Assembly: GCA_003586115.2 (NCBI GenBank)
Contig: QVOM02000116.1
Span: 46,291,692-46,355,691, forward strand
Length of the DNA stretch: 64,000 nucleotides
Reading direction: 5' to 3'
Origin: Salvator merianae
Taxonomy: Eukaryota > Chordata > Lepidosauria > Squamata > Teiidae
Shown here one piece after another: positions 35,373 through 45,925 of the stretch; position 1 is the stretch's first letter, and each line of letters starts with the position of its first letter. Below the pieces are notes generated by a model. The model was not told the origin of the DNA. It searched no databases and was given only the letters and a program-made list of their open reading frames with translations. The position numbers and the translations under genes were made by a program.

Positions 35373-35931
35373 ATTTATTTATTTATTTATTTATTTATTT
35401 GCAATTTTTTCCCACACTGTACCTGAAAGTTTCAGGGCAGGTTACAGCAATAAAAAACAAGATGTTAAATGAACACAATGAAAGCAATGACAGGGCCTGA
35501 AAGTGAGGAGAAGAAACTGTTTCCTTAGCCAAAGGCCAGAGTGAATAGGTACATCTTTAAGGCTCTCCTGAACATGTAAAGTGGAGGTGTCTGTTGCACC
35601 ACAGAAGAGATGACTTTTCCATAGTCTGGGGACCATCACTGAGAAGGCCCTATCCCGAGTGCCCATCCCTTTCGCTACTGAAGATGGTAGTACAATTAGG
35701 AAGGCCTCACCTGTCCCATACTGGGACAGGTTGCTGCTGGAGTTCCCAGCCTTCGCTGTCAGTATGCTACTTCCAGGTACACTTGTGGTCACACTTCCTG
35801 GCATACAACCAAAAGTAGTCCCCTGTGATATACCAGACCATAGGGGTGTGCCATCCTTAGACCTCTCTTGGTTCTGAGAGAGATCCACTTGTAAACCTCT
35901 TTCAAAAGTTCTACCAGTAGATTGGGACAGA
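35373..35931 (-). mobile_element. L2-type LINE fragment with (TTTA)n
   Basis: (ttta)n at 35373-35400 precedes cctgaaagtttcagggcagg, ccaaaggccagagtgaatag, gagaaggccctatcccgagt and further decayed L2 sequence. Its 5' part matches 11.75 and 51.77 kb. Minus orientation, with the 3' end at the microsatellite. The 169-codon minus ORF (35442-35951), the longest in the window, lies in it and is degenerate. Confidence 0.7.
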
Positions 35932-36074
35932 GGGCCATTTTGGCATTCCACGGCCTAGTCCAGATCAGATAGGCTGTACCAAGGGGGGTGCACCTGTGCT
36001 GGTCCACACTAGCATGCAAACAGCAGGCCCTAGATGCCTGTCGGTCCAGTATACCAAGGAGTGCGGAAAAGGCC
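35932..36074. mobile_element. MITE, 'GCACTT' family
   Basis: gggccattttggcattcc at the left and ggagtgcggaaaaggcc at the right are inverted repeats. The core has the usual tccagatcag / cggtccagtata hairpin. It inserted next to the L2 fragment. Confidence 0.75.
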
Positions 36075-36608
36075 ACCGTTAACCAACGTAAAACTCCATT
36101 AACTGGGCAACTGCTTTACTTCTCCCTAAAATAAGATACTAATGAAAAACTAGTCATAAAAACTGTTCATTATAAACTTCTGCCCTTTCCTATAGTGCCT
36201 TGACACGTTTCTCCACGAACTATGAGAAGGTAAATTACAAATGCCACTGAGATCAGGAGATTAAAAAAAAAAGCCAAAACTTAATTCTGCCTTTTCTGTA
36301 TCAGTTTTGCTGGATGTAGTCGCCTTCCTGAGACCCCTGCATTCAACACTGCTGTAAATAAAAAACCCATTTTAAATTACTTAAGGCATCAAGATACATT
36401 TGGACTTGGAGGGGGAGGAATCCTTTCAATGGATTTGAAGATGAGACGTTGCTGTGAAAAATTATATTAATGCAAGAGAGAGTGAAACAATATCTAATTA
36501 AAATCACTTGAAAAATGACTTGAAAATTGGATTTGACATAACATTTACAAGGCTGTCACTATTATTACAGTGCAGCTTAGCCTTTTTGTGCCATCATTTT
36601 CATTGCAG
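36075..36608. other. Non-coding stretch
   Basis: AT-rich, no recognised feature. Confidence 0.4.
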
Positions 36609-36705
36609 GTTTGCCAGAGATTAGAAAAGAGACAAGTGAGCGATAAAGGTCTTGCATATTCCTTTCGTTTAAATGAAAAAGGAGAGGCAGAGATCCTTTC
36701 TCCCT
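36609..36705 (+). other. Candidate exon, unrecognised
   Basis: An acceptor-like tgccatcattttcattgcag ends at 36608. The frame then reads VCQRLEKRQVSDKGLAYSFR followed by an LNEKGEAEIL segment, and stays open to 36821. A donor-like ct|gtaacc lies at 36706. The charged composition is protein-like, but no family is recognised and the donor is weak. It could be a chance ORF. Confidence 0.25.
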
Positions 36706-37039
36706 GTAACCTCTTGGCCTCCCCCTCACCAAATAATCTCTTTGGATATGGAAAGGGGAACCTTTTCAGTGTTGTGTCTGCCCAGTTAAGTCAAGCCGCA
36801 TTGTCACTTCAGTGCCTCTAGCATACAGCTCATTCGGGGGTGTTTTTAGGCTATTTATCTCTCGTAGAGATTTCTCTTCAAGTCCCTTGCCTTGCACTTA
36901 TTGCTTTTGGACACAGTAGCACGACAAAATTCCCTGACTCTGCTTCTTTCATGTAGTTTTCAGCACCTGAGTAGAGATCAGAGGAGTTACGGCACCACCT
37001 TGTATTTCTTGGTTTGAATTTGGAACCTTGAAATATTCT
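36706..37039. other. Non-coding stretch
   Basis: The open frame of the preceding candidate runs to 36821. Nothing else recognised. Confidence 0.35.
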
Positions 37040-37565
37040 GAGCCCTATTCTGCATTTACTTGCAGAATTAATTTGATCTGGATCGGTGGATCTGGAATAG
37101 CCCGGCCCACTGACCCAGATTGTGGGAGGCGTGGGCAGGATCCGTGTTGTCTGCACTGAAGATGCTGATCCAGATTAGCCCACGCCACGGTCGTGAAGCT
37201 CTTGTGAACTTCACGGCTGCTCTCCCACACTTCTGAAGCCTAGGAACAAAAGTTCCTGGCCACTGGGGAGTGCTTTCCAGGAACATACTATGGCACACCA
37301 CTGAAAGGCATCCCTCAGTTCTCCCAAACACAGGAGATGTACCTTCTGTGCACTTACTGTGTACCGGATCAGGGCCATTGGCCTTGCTGGTAGACCCAAT
37401 TAATTGGTCTACCAAAGGTCCAGAGTAAGGCCTCCTTAATCTGGTTCTTACACAAACAGAGCCAGACTAGTGAGAGTCGAGCCTCCTAGATCCTTATTAT
37501 TATGCAGATCTGGAGGCTCACGTATGAATTAAACAGGCCCTTAATCTGCCCATGCAGAGAGGGCC
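37040..37565. mobile_element. Non-autonomous TIR DNA transposon, 'GCACTT'-related
   Basis: Left gagccctattctgcattta and right ctgcccatgcagagagggccc are imperfect inverted ends of a 526-bp element. It has inner inverted blocks (tgatctggatcggtggatct near 37075, tagatccttattattatgc near 37490). It abuts a SINE at 37571. The ORFs inside (62-115 codons, minus) lack a transposase signature. Confidence 0.65.
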
Positions 37566-37570
37566 CTTAG

Positions 37571-37869
37571 ATGAAGAAGAAGAGGAAGAACTTGGTTTTA
37601 ATACCCCGCTTTTCTCGGCCGAAGCTGACTCAAAGCGGCTTACAAGGTTGTTTTTCGCCCGAAGGCTTACATCTGTCTATCTTCCGCATCACACAATGTG
37701 ATGCTCCCTATTTATCTACTTGCAATTACTTTCTTTGGAACAGCTAGGTTGGCTGGAGCTAGAGGCCAGTAGAGGGCGCTCATCCCCTCTACACGGCAGA
37801 CAGGGGCCTTGAACTCCGATCCTCATATTGAAAGATCAGTGCCTTAGCCTTCTGCGCCACCGTGCCTCC
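37571..37869 (-). mobile_element. tRNA-headed SINE with CR1/L2-like tail, near full length
   Basis: Minus strand: the head begins ggaggcacggtggcgcagaa with an A-box-like gtggcgcagaaggctaaggc and a B-box-like ggagttcaaggcc (37804-37816). The tail agccgctttgagtcagcttc, then agaaaagcggggtattaaaa, mimics the CR1/L2 LINE 3' end, and it finishes in a (TTC)n-like tail. A tRNA promoter joined to a LINE-recognition tail is the standard architecture by which a partner LINE moves a SINE (family knowledge). Confidence 0.85.
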
Positions 37870-38080
37870 AATGTTACATCAGGGATGATAGGAATTGTGT
37901 TCCAACAATGTCTGGAGGTTGTCCATTACTGCTTCACAAAGTAGCAGTTACAGGTCCCGGTGGAGGAAGCACCTGAAAACATGTCTTTTATTCAAGTAGC
38001 TAGAGAGTATAGAATTCAAGGGCAGGTGCTTTTATATGGACTGCTTCTGAGCCTGTTTCCCCCTCTGCTGGCCCCAGTTG

Positions 38081-38853
38081 CTTTAGTACAGTGGTTCCCA
38101 ATTTTTTTATTATTTGTGTACCCCTTGGCAGTCCATTTCCATAAATTGTATTAACTTTTACTGTGCCAGTTTTCAACCACTGTTCCATACCTGATAATAC
38201 ACGAAGAGAAGAGACATAGAAGATCTGAAAGAACTCATTCATTGAACGCAGCACACAGGATTGACTGAGGCACCCACTTAAATATACACTGGTATTGGCA
38301 GGACGGCACTAGAATGTTCATGAAGCAGAGAAGATTGGAAATTGAGCCTGCAGGGGGCACACTGCCAAGCATATATGCACTATAGTGGCATGTTTGCAAC
38401 ACATTGTTCAGGGAAGGACTTCCCTCATTCACCAAAATAATGAAGCAAGGGGATGGGGCTTTTGTCAGGATTCAGTAACAAAGGAAAACCTCTTCGCCAC
38501 CCAACATAATGTTCAATTAATTTCACAACTTTTGATTTGTATCTTGTCTTACTCTGTTGATGTACATAAAATCTCGCATATACTGTGCTCAATTTTATCT
38601 CGTCTTAGTTTGCTAACAATTGGGGTGTGCATTATACATGAGACATAATTTTAACTATACGAGTATCTTTTTTTACTTGAAAATTTTGGGCCAAATCAGC
38701 ATGTGCATTATACATGAATGCGCATTATATGTGAGATTTTATAGTATGTGCCTTTTTTTTGTCATTATTCAATTATTTTCACGCACCCCTGAATGTCCTG
38801 GTCCATACCCGTGGGTGTACACGTACGCCAAGCTGGGAATCACTGCATTAAAA
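38081..38853. mobile_element. hAT-like element with CAGTGGTTCCCAA ends
   Basis: The left end cagtggttcccaattttt (38089 on) and right end aagctgggaatcactg (to 38845) are inverted repeats of the classic hAT form. Flanking ctttagta / cattaaaa agree at only 5 of 8 bases. The next internal blocks (gtgtacccctt near 38117, ttcacgcacccctgaa near 38778) are also complementary. No transposase frame remains in the 757 bp. Confidence 0.75.
38563..38746. mobile_element. Mariner-like MITE nested in the hAT-like element
   Basis: The 180-bp unit at 38565-38744 has ends cataaaatctcgcatata and (reverse complement) ctataaaatctcacatata, with TA on both sides (38563-38564, 38745-38746). It repeats the gcattatacatga block twice. 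Since it lies inside 38089-38845, it probably inserted after that element. Confidence 0.75.
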
Positions 38854-39659
38854 GATACCAACCCAAAACATGTTTTGATTATCTGTCTTCCTTGGACCCA
38901 TTCACCTTAGTCATGCAAACCTATTAAAAGGTATTAGGAATTCACACTTTCATTGTCCATCTCCTGGCCCTGATAAAGTTTTGCTACTACTATAATGCAA
39001 ATTAATATTAGCCACATGAAATTTGTCACCACATGTTACCAGAACTGAAGCCTTGGTTGATGTTTGTCAAGTAGTTCAAATCCTCCTATGAAATGAACTG
39101 TGCTATATAAATGTCAACTATTTATTTCAAAAGAGCAAATATACCTAACATTTCAACTTCTCCTGCAAGGTAAACACCCAAACAATGCCGAAATGTCAGT
39201 GATTTCTTTTTTTCCTTCCCGACACTATTTTTTCATTTTGTAGTAAAGAATGTGGATCCCATCATAGTCCTAAGCAAGCGAACCAGTTAACAGGGCTTAA
39301 ACAGAATTGTTTTGACAGATGAGGAGGTCTGGCGGAAAACTGCTGCTTGATATTATGACCCAGAGTGCTTAGTGCCCCAAACTTGCCTAATGATGCATTG
39401 CTTGATGTGGTTACCAAGCCATTAAAACATCCCTTCATTTCATAGAACAATGGAAGTTATAGCTGGAAAAGTCAACTAGCCAACTCAGTGTGTATCTCAA
39501 CTTCTGAACAGAAAAGAAATACATTCTTAGCATACAAGAAAAAGCAAACTGCTAATAACAACTGTTGCAGTTTCTGAAAAACATTTTCCTCTCTTTTCTT
39601 TTCCTGCCCTCCTTCCTTCTTTGGAAGTAGTTCATTATAAATCTACTGTACATATGATG
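38854..39659. other. Non-coding stretch
   Basis: No recognised feature. Confidence 0.4.
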
Positions 39660-39800
39660 CAAGATGGGGTTGTCCACCGGTGGCCTTCCAGATGTTGCTA
39701 AGCTACAGCTGTCATCCTTCTCAGCTACTGCAGCCAACAGCAAAGAATTATTGGTGTTATAGTTCAACAACATCTGGAGGGCCACAGCTGGACCACTCTG
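39660..39800. mobile_element. Palindromic hAT-like MITE ('gttcaacaacatctgg' family)
   Basis: tggccttccagatgttgcta pairs with agttcaacaacatctggagg + gccac in inverse. This is a well-known reptile repeat whose arms read 'ctacaactcccatcag'. A decayed single arm lies at 51676-51715 (ggagatgtaattcaataaca). Confidence 0.8.
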
Positions 39801-40370
39801 ATGTAAGCAGGCAGGGGTTTTCAGTTGGCTTTGTAGTAGACTAATTTATGTCTCTTCCCTGCAACAAAAACAATGTTGTCCAGGAGATGTCTCAGCTCAG
39901 CTCTTCTTTGGAGAATTTAAGACGCTGCACTTAATCAGCCTCTGACTCCTTGAACACTCTGTAACTCTCTAGTCGTGATCCTTAATAGAGCAAAACCATT
40001 AAGTTGTCCCTATTGTAATTTAGATCACAGAAAAGACTTTTACAGATTCTTTCAGGTTAAAAAAGCGAATATAAAGAGAGCAGGCAATATTATTGCACTA
40101 TAGCTACGTGCTTAATTATATGGAATTGTCAAGTGCAAAGAATTATTCTGATAAATTAGAATACTAATTAAATAGACTATTGCCAAATTTTGAGAACATT
40201 ATAGGGTTCCACTTCTTTAAGTAATTTGCATATCCTTCATCTACCGAATTTAATTTTAATAGACTTCTTTTTAAAATGTGACTCTGTTGTCTCATGGAGA
40301 TTTTTTTAGAGAAAAGATTCTTACGTTCTTCATTGCCTTTTCTTAAAATAATCACACTTCTTTCCATCTT
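39801..40370. other. Non-coding stretch
   Basis: AT-rich, no recognised feature. Confidence 0.4.
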
Positions 40371-40695
40371 TCTCAATGGTGTTAATATTATAATGCTCTT
40401 ATACAAATCAATGGTGTATCTGGAGAACTATGTAAAATTTTGGTTGCTACATCTCTAAAAGGATATGAAGAATTGGAGAAAGTTGAGAGAAGGGCAACTA
40501 GGATGATCAAGTACCTGGAGGAGGTTCCTTATAAAGGAAGGCTTGCAACTTCTGGGACTTTTTAATCTCGATAATAGGCGAGTGAGATGCGTATAGATGC
40601 GTATAAAATTTGCACAGTGTGGACAAAGTGGATAGGAAAAACGTTTTTCTTCCTTTCTTAAAACACTGGAACTAGGAATCAGGACAGACGAAAGG
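40371..40695 (+). pseudogene. CR1 LINE fragment (ORF2 C-terminal / 3' region)
   Basis: ctctaaaaggatatgaagaa, gagaagggcaactaggatga, tcaagtacctggaggaggtt and tgggactttttaatctcgat are decayed forms of the well-known CR1 3' region ('aaaggatat..agagaagggcaac.aggatgat'). Plus orientation, 5'-truncated, with stops and small deletions. It is interrupted on the right by the TIR element at 40721. Confidence 0.85.
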
Positions 40696-40720
40696 ATTTT
40701 TTTTTCCCACACAACTCATA

Positions 40721-41203
40721 GAGCCTTTCCACACTTGCTGGTATTCAGCACAACCAAGTGTACTAAGGGCCTCCCTTCTGCACGTTAGTGCATTAGAGAG
40801 GGGCCGTTCCCAGCTAGTCTGTTTTGTCTGCACCAGATGGAGCATGGTCCAGATCACAAGTCTTCTGATCTCGTTTACCAGTGAACTAGCAGATTACAGA
40901 GTTGTGCAGAAGGTGCACTCCTCTGTGTTCCAGTTTAGAGGAGAAGCCATTTTGGCAGCACACTTGTTGTGCCTGCAAAATGGTCTTCCAGGAGCTCCAA
41001 AGCCAGGCACTTTAGTTCCTGGTCATTGAAGCTGCAGAGGCTGGCTCCAAAACTCATGCGAGCTTTGGGGCCAGCACAGAAGCTGGACAAGGACAGCCAT
41101 TGCTGTGCAGACGACGTTGTTCCTGTGTAAGGGCAATCTATGCCAGTCATGAGGTGGATTGCATGATCCAGGTCGCTTGTTCCAGGTAAGTGCAGAAAGG
41201 CCC
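40721..41203. mobile_element. Non-autonomous TIR DNA transposon, 'GCACTT' family (500-bp subtype)
   Basis: Left gagcctttccacacttgctg and right ggtaagtgcagaaaggccc. Internal blocks are colinear with 16966-17464 (ggtattcagcacaaccaagtg, aagggcctccctt). Both flanks carry ata, which could be a 3-bp duplication or chance. It contains a CR1/L2-free interior and no transposase. Confidence 0.85.
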
Positions 41204-41575
41204 ATAATTAAGTTTTGGTATTTAGTACCAGGAGATGTGGTCTTGGCTATCAGCTTGTATGTTTTCAGAAATGATTTGGACCAGTCAAAGGTTGTTAGCC
41301 CTGATGGCTATGTGACTACCTCCGGTATAGGAGGTGGTATGGCAGCCAAAGGCCAACTGCTGAGAGACTAAGTTGTGTGCTCGTGTCCTGCCAGTGGGCT
41401 TCCTTAGGCATCTGCATGGGTACTGCGAAAACTGCAAGGATAATGCCCATGGGTTCAATCCAGTGGGACATTTCCTTGTGTTCTTCTTCTTCTTTTTTTT
41501 TTGACACTGTGTCACAGCTTTTCTTAATGATTCTTATCTCACGTATGTCTGGCTTTAGAATAGAAAGAAATACTT
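41204..41575. other. Non-coding stretch
   Basis: A T-rich run at 41482-41502 precedes the L1 remnant. Otherwise nothing recognised. Confidence 0.35.
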
Positions 41576-41579
41576 AGGG

Positions 41580-42172
41580 TTTTTTTCGAGCAATATCCAG
41601 TAATAAAAAGAAATTAACAAATTGAAAAAGCCCTCCCCCTTCCTCCCCCCTCCTACTAAATGGGTAGATCAGACCTCGTGGTTCTTCGACTATCCTTTAT
41701 ATTCCATTTTTGTCCAGATGGGAGATCACGTTGATTATTCCTTGAATTGCTGGGTTTCCCAATGGTCAACAAAGGTATATTACAACTCTTGACCACACAT
41801 GTAAAGCTGACTGTGATGTCATCTTTCCCATATATGTCATTCTGTTTTCCCTTATAAAATCAAACATCATTTGTTCACTTACATAGGCGTGCCACTCCAT
41901 TAACTGTTTCTCAGGGTTTTTCAGTTTTTGGTTATTACTGCCTTAGCTGCCATTAACAATTGTTTAACTATATACTTGTCCTCTTGAATTATTTGACTAT
42001 ATAAACATATTTCTTTTGACCAGACTGTCCTGGTGTGAATTACGTTGTTAATCTTCTTGACATTTTTTCCCCAAAATTTCCTTGCAGCTACACATTCCCA
42101 CCAAATATGTAAATATGTCCCGCCGTCCCCACATCTAAACCAACACTCTGAACTAAAGTTTGGAATCATGTG
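41580..42172 (-). pseudogene. L1-clade LINE, ORF2 C-terminus and 3' UTR
   Basis: The minus-strand frame 42169-41921 encodes an 82-residue C-terminal piece of L1 ORF2p. It contains the cysteine motif CWFRC...HIWWEC, spacing C-x3-C-x7-H-x4-C (codons at 42143-42145 to 42092-42094), then KFWGKNV. It ends LLMAAKAVITKN before the stop. The remainder toward 41580 is the 3' UTR with a C-rich ccctccccccttcc complement. The 5' end is truncated at about 42172, as usual for L1 insertions. The motif's four key residues are intact but the copy lacks RT and endonuclease. Confidence 0.88.
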
Positions 42173-42913
42173 AGACAGCTGACAAGCTAAACATCAAAAC
42201 TACTCAAAAGACCGGCATTGCAGCTGAGAAGACACTCTTGCTATCATCACAACTATACTTTTTCCTTTATTTTCTGCACTTAGGGTGGACTTAGAATGTC
42301 CACAGACCTTCAGTTTGTGAATGATGAAACCTGAAACGATCACTTTAAAGATCCAATTGCAGAATACTGAAGCCGCAATCCATCCAGGCAGTTGCTACGG
42401 AGAGGCCAAATGCTACAAACTGAATTTATTTTATTTTGGTCGTGTGTAGCTTATTTGATGGTGAAATTGGCATGCATGCCTGTGTGTACACGCTTTCCCC
42501 ACATGTCTCCCAATTCTGTTGTTTTCTTATGATCTCAGTGAGGATCTTAAAATGTTATTTATAGCCTTCTTTTGAGAGTCCTGATGTTTAATTTTTTTAA
42601 ACTTAGTTTTCCTACCCTGCTGGAAAGCATTTCAAAACTGTCAGATCAGGACTGTCCTCCAGATATAGTATCAAACATGAGGGTTAGTTTCCTAGGAAAT
42701 AGTGTGTTGTGGGAAAACATGCAATATAGGATATATGATTTAATGGGAATCCAAGGAATAGGGGAACCTACAAGAGGCCAGCTAATCTGGACAAGGAGGA
42801 ATAGGCATTGATTTGGAGGGGTGGAGAACAATTGACAGAAGGGGCAGCAGCCATAAGGAGTGATCTCATCTGTAGGAAAAATGCAGGAAGTAGTGCAGTC
42901 CAGAGGAGCAGGC
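42173..42913. other. Non-coding stretch
   Basis: No recognised feature. The short minus-strand ORFs at 42646-42956 overlap each other. Confidence 0.4.
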
Positions 42914-43201
42914 AATTAAAGCATGGAGGAAACCAAAGAGTTAAAAGCAAAAGCACAGAGAAGGCAGCTCACTTCTGGAAACTTCTCTTAGAGCTGTTGC
43001 TCCAGCCACAGCAGTAAGAAGTCTAAGGATTTTCTGGATAGCTTGCTCTTTACTCATCTTTCTTAACAAGCGTTGTGTGAGGCAACCCTGAAGGGTCCTT
43101 GCCACTCTGATAGAAGCAACAGCTGTCAGAGAGGTTTCTAGCAAGTGAGCTGCCTTCTCTCTCTCTGCTTTTAATTCTTTGGCTTCTACCATGCTTTAAT
43201 C
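42914..43201. repeat. Long imperfect inverted repeat, about 90-bp arms
   Basis: The left arm (42914-43003) begins attaaagcatggaggaaacc, and the right arm (43113-43201) read in reverse begins attaaagcatggtagaagcc. Shared blocks such as gagaaggcagctcact and agctgttgct continue to the inner ends, at roughly 80% identity by eye. A 109-bp spacer separates them. Each arm starts with a start-codon-like atgg and encodes a similar ETKELKA / EAKELKA peptide. So it may be an inverted duplication of a coding-like sequence, or a palindromic transposon. Confidence 0.85.
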
Positions 43202-43465
43202 TCTTTCTCCTCCTCCTCCGGATCCCTCTGCTTCCTCCTGTGCTTTCCCCAGTAGTGAGATTGCCCCTGGAGCAGCTGCTGCTTCTGACGGTTGTTCTCT
43301 TCTACCCTGAAATTCATTCTGGGAAGGCACCAATTCAGGCAAGTTTGAAAGGGGCTGCATTAAGAGAAGATGGATCACAATTTATAAAATGTGTAATAGA
43401 GAAAATGTGCTGTTTGACTATGCTTAACATGAGGTTGCACTGTATCTTTTTGGCATGTCAGAGGT

Positions 43466-43837
43466 GTTTCTTCTAGGGATATGCATGAATGAAATTTGCA
43501 TATTCGATTTGCCATTTAGGCAAACATCCATTTGTTTGGTTTGCTATCAAATCATTTAATCAAACAAATGGTTTTTCGCATTCGATTTTGCACTAGTTTG
43601 AAAAGATTACATTTTTTTTTCCATTAAAAAAAGCCCTTTTCAAGAGCAAAGCCACAGTGAAACACAAATGTTTGATCAAATTGTTCATGTTTGCAAACAG
43701 GGAAACTGGTTCATTTTGATAGAATTTTTGGGTATCTGAACAAGTGCATGTTTTGTTCAGTGTGAACATCCACGAACATGAACTATTTGATCAAATTTTT
43801 GAACGCAAATTGAACTTTGCACATCTCTAGTTTCTTT
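43466..43837. mobile_element. hAT-like MITE, 'TAGAGATGTGCA' family
   Basis: The element at 43474-43829 starts tagggatatgcatgaatg and ends tttgcacatctcta. Flanks gtttcttc and gtttcttt match at 7 of 8 bases, giving a convincing 8-bp hAT duplication. The interior has repeated tgatcaaa and caaacatcc motifs. Confidence 0.9.
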
Positions 43838-44474
43838 TCACCTCATGCCTGACCTCACAGTTAGAAGACTGGAACTCCAGACTTGAAATCTGGGCTACTT
43901 GAGCCTCCTTCCTACTTAGTTTGTGTACTGCACGTAAGCAATGTGATTACCAAATTAATGTGGCCATTTCATTTTTACGAAAATGTGTATCTGTATATAC
44001 ACATTCATGTGCTTACAGTCCGAAATCATGCTCTCCACAAGGTTTTCATTTAAGCTCTCCTCCAGCATTGATTCTGAGCAGCAAGTCAAAGCTGAGTCAC
44101 GTCTCTGCCTCAGTTTGCCTTTCTCTTTGTACAAAGGGATTTAATAATATTTACTTAGCTATGTGTCTGGGGAATTATAAGGATAAACAAATACACTTAT
44201 GTTACTCAAGTCTTTAAATGTGTGAAGCACTATATAAATAACTAAATAGCAATACTGAATTGAATTATCTGTCAGTCTACACTTCTAGGCTGCAGTCCAG
44301 GAAAGCTCTTGAGTATATTTGGAAGAGAGGAAACATTTTTTGAAGCTACAGATATGTGCTGGTTTCTGATACAAAGGCTGGAATGGAATAAAAATGTTTT
44401 AAGGAATTTAAAATAGCCGTAAAAATGGAAGAAGCAAATAGCTGGACATAAGTTCATATTTTGGTAGCAAAGCT
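43838..44474. other. Non-coding stretch
   Basis: No recognised feature apart from a short tail-like 'gaagcactatataaataac' near 44224. Confidence 0.35.
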
Positions 44475-45250
44475 GGTCTTTTATTTATTTATTACATTTA
44501 TATACTATAGATTTTTGGATGATCTTTGTGGTTTACAAGAAATAAAAGGAAAACCAATTCTACCCAGTTTAAATTCTGTCAAAAACAGAGTTGAAAAAGC
44601 AGAGAGTTCCAGAGTTCCAGAGAGCATGATCTGCAACTGAAAAGACTCTCTTCCTGACCCTGGTTCCAGATACCAGATGAGGGCCAGGTATTCTGGTCTA
44701 ACAAATGAACCAAGCTCACAGGACAGGTACTGATCAGGTGGGAGAGACAGACTCAGACATATCCAAGAGTTGAATCTTGTAGATCAACATTTTGAATTGA
44801 ACCTAGATGCAGACAGGTAACCATGCAGCAGCAGGAGCGGGGGAGTCACCCTATTATATTTTCTGTTGTTAGTTAGTACATGAGCCACTGAGCTTTGGAC
44901 CAACTGAAACTTCCAAGTCATCTTCAAAGCTAGCCGTAAGTAGATCACATTACAATAGTCCAAACGTGATATTAGAAGGGTCTGAGTCATTGAGGACAAA
45001 GCCTGTTGGTCTAGGTAAGAATGCTTCGCTCAGCACTGATTCCACCAGTTGTTCAAAAAGGAGGGGCAGATCTATGAGGATCTCCAGATCACACACCTTG
45101 TTCTTATAGGGAAGAATCTTCCCTCCTAACTATTATAGATCTCAGGTTCTACCTGAGGACCAGATGGAGGACTCAACCAAAGTAACACAGTCTTGAAAGT
45201 ATTGAGTCTGAGCTTATTTCTGACCAGCTAGACACTGGAGCAAATATGTG
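44475..45250 (-). pseudogene. L2-type LINE, reverse-transcriptase C-terminal region
   Basis: The minus-strand frame 44999-44784 encodes MTQTLLISRLDYCNVIYLRL, then FQLVQSSVAHVLTNNRKYNR and VTPPLLLLHGYL. This matches the diagnostic L2 segment 'SRLDYCN.L..GLP....LQ.VQN.AAR.LT......H.TPLL..LHWLP'. Several conserved residues are lost (LHWLP has become LHGYL). Sequence on both sides is frame-broken L2, with its 3' tail near 44475 (ttttatttatttattaca). It is a fossil copy. Confidence 0.88.
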
Positions 45251-45789
45251 TGCACTCACACAGGGCTTTTTCAGTTGCCCCTTTAAGAAAAGTTCCCCTT
45301 CCATAGACACAAAAAAATGTCATTCAAACAGTTAAACAAATAAACCTGCGTCATTTTCCCTCACTTTAGTGTTCTTCGCCTCCAAGTCTGAAAAAGGTTT
45401 CTTTCACAACAAGTGCTTACCACTGATTGGCCACTCATCTGCCTGGCTTTCTGTGGCCCTGATTGGTCGCTTGCCGAAAGTATTTATTCCCATACTGTGA
45501 TTGGCTACATTTCCTTCCTCTGTGCTTATGTAGCTTGTCCAATTTGTCTAAAAGAGTCGCCCTCATTGTTATTTTACCCTGCATGAGGAAGAGGTGTCCA
45601 TTCCCAGGCTTCGAGGGGGGATAAGGCAAATTTAGGGAGAAAATTTGCAGCCTCAAACTCATCCAGTGGGCACCTCTTTAGGTATGTCTGATCACACCTT
45701 ATATTTATTTTTCATGAAATCAACATGTTTGTTGAGTTCATTTGCTTGATCACCTCCACTTTACTGTTTGCAAGCATATTTGGGTTAGC
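45251..45789. other. Moderately GC-rich non-coding stretch
   Basis: Contains the CCAAT cluster listed separately. The rest shows no feature I recognise. It could be an LTR, a LINE 5' UTR or a fossil promoter. Confidence 0.35.
45424..45504 (-). promoter_or_regulatory. Cluster of three inverted CCAAT boxes (possible NF-Y sites)
   Basis: tgattgg occurs at 45424-45430, 45460-45466 and 45498-45504, each followed by a pyrimidine and spaced 36 and 38 bp apart. On the minus strand these are three rrCCAATCA boxes. NF-Y binds such boxes, and clusters at 30-40-bp spacing are typical of promoters and of some LTRs (established knowledge). No TATA box or gene start could be tied to it. Confidence 0.4.
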
Positions 45790-45925
45790 AAAGGCCTTAT
45801 CTAGTCCATCTAGTCCAGCAGTCTGTTCTCACTGTGGTCAATCAGCTGCACAGGGAAGCCCAACAGCAGTGCTTGTAGTCTTCTAGCAGCTGGTCTGATT
45901 TATGACCAGATGGAACAACATGGAT
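45790..45925 (+). repeat. Dispersed amniote repeat fragment ('ctagtccagca' type)
   Basis: atctagtccagcagtctgttc, then tcactgtggtcaatcagctg and gggaagcccaacagcag, matches a very common lizard dispersed sequence ('tccagcatcctgttctcacagtggccaacca'). I cannot name its family with confidence. Confidence 0.5.

Noticed and set aside
35442..35951. Longest ORF (169 codons, minus) as a gene
   Set aside because: It coincides with a decayed L2 fragment and is open by chance. The sequence matches repeat copies at 11.75 and 51.75 kb.
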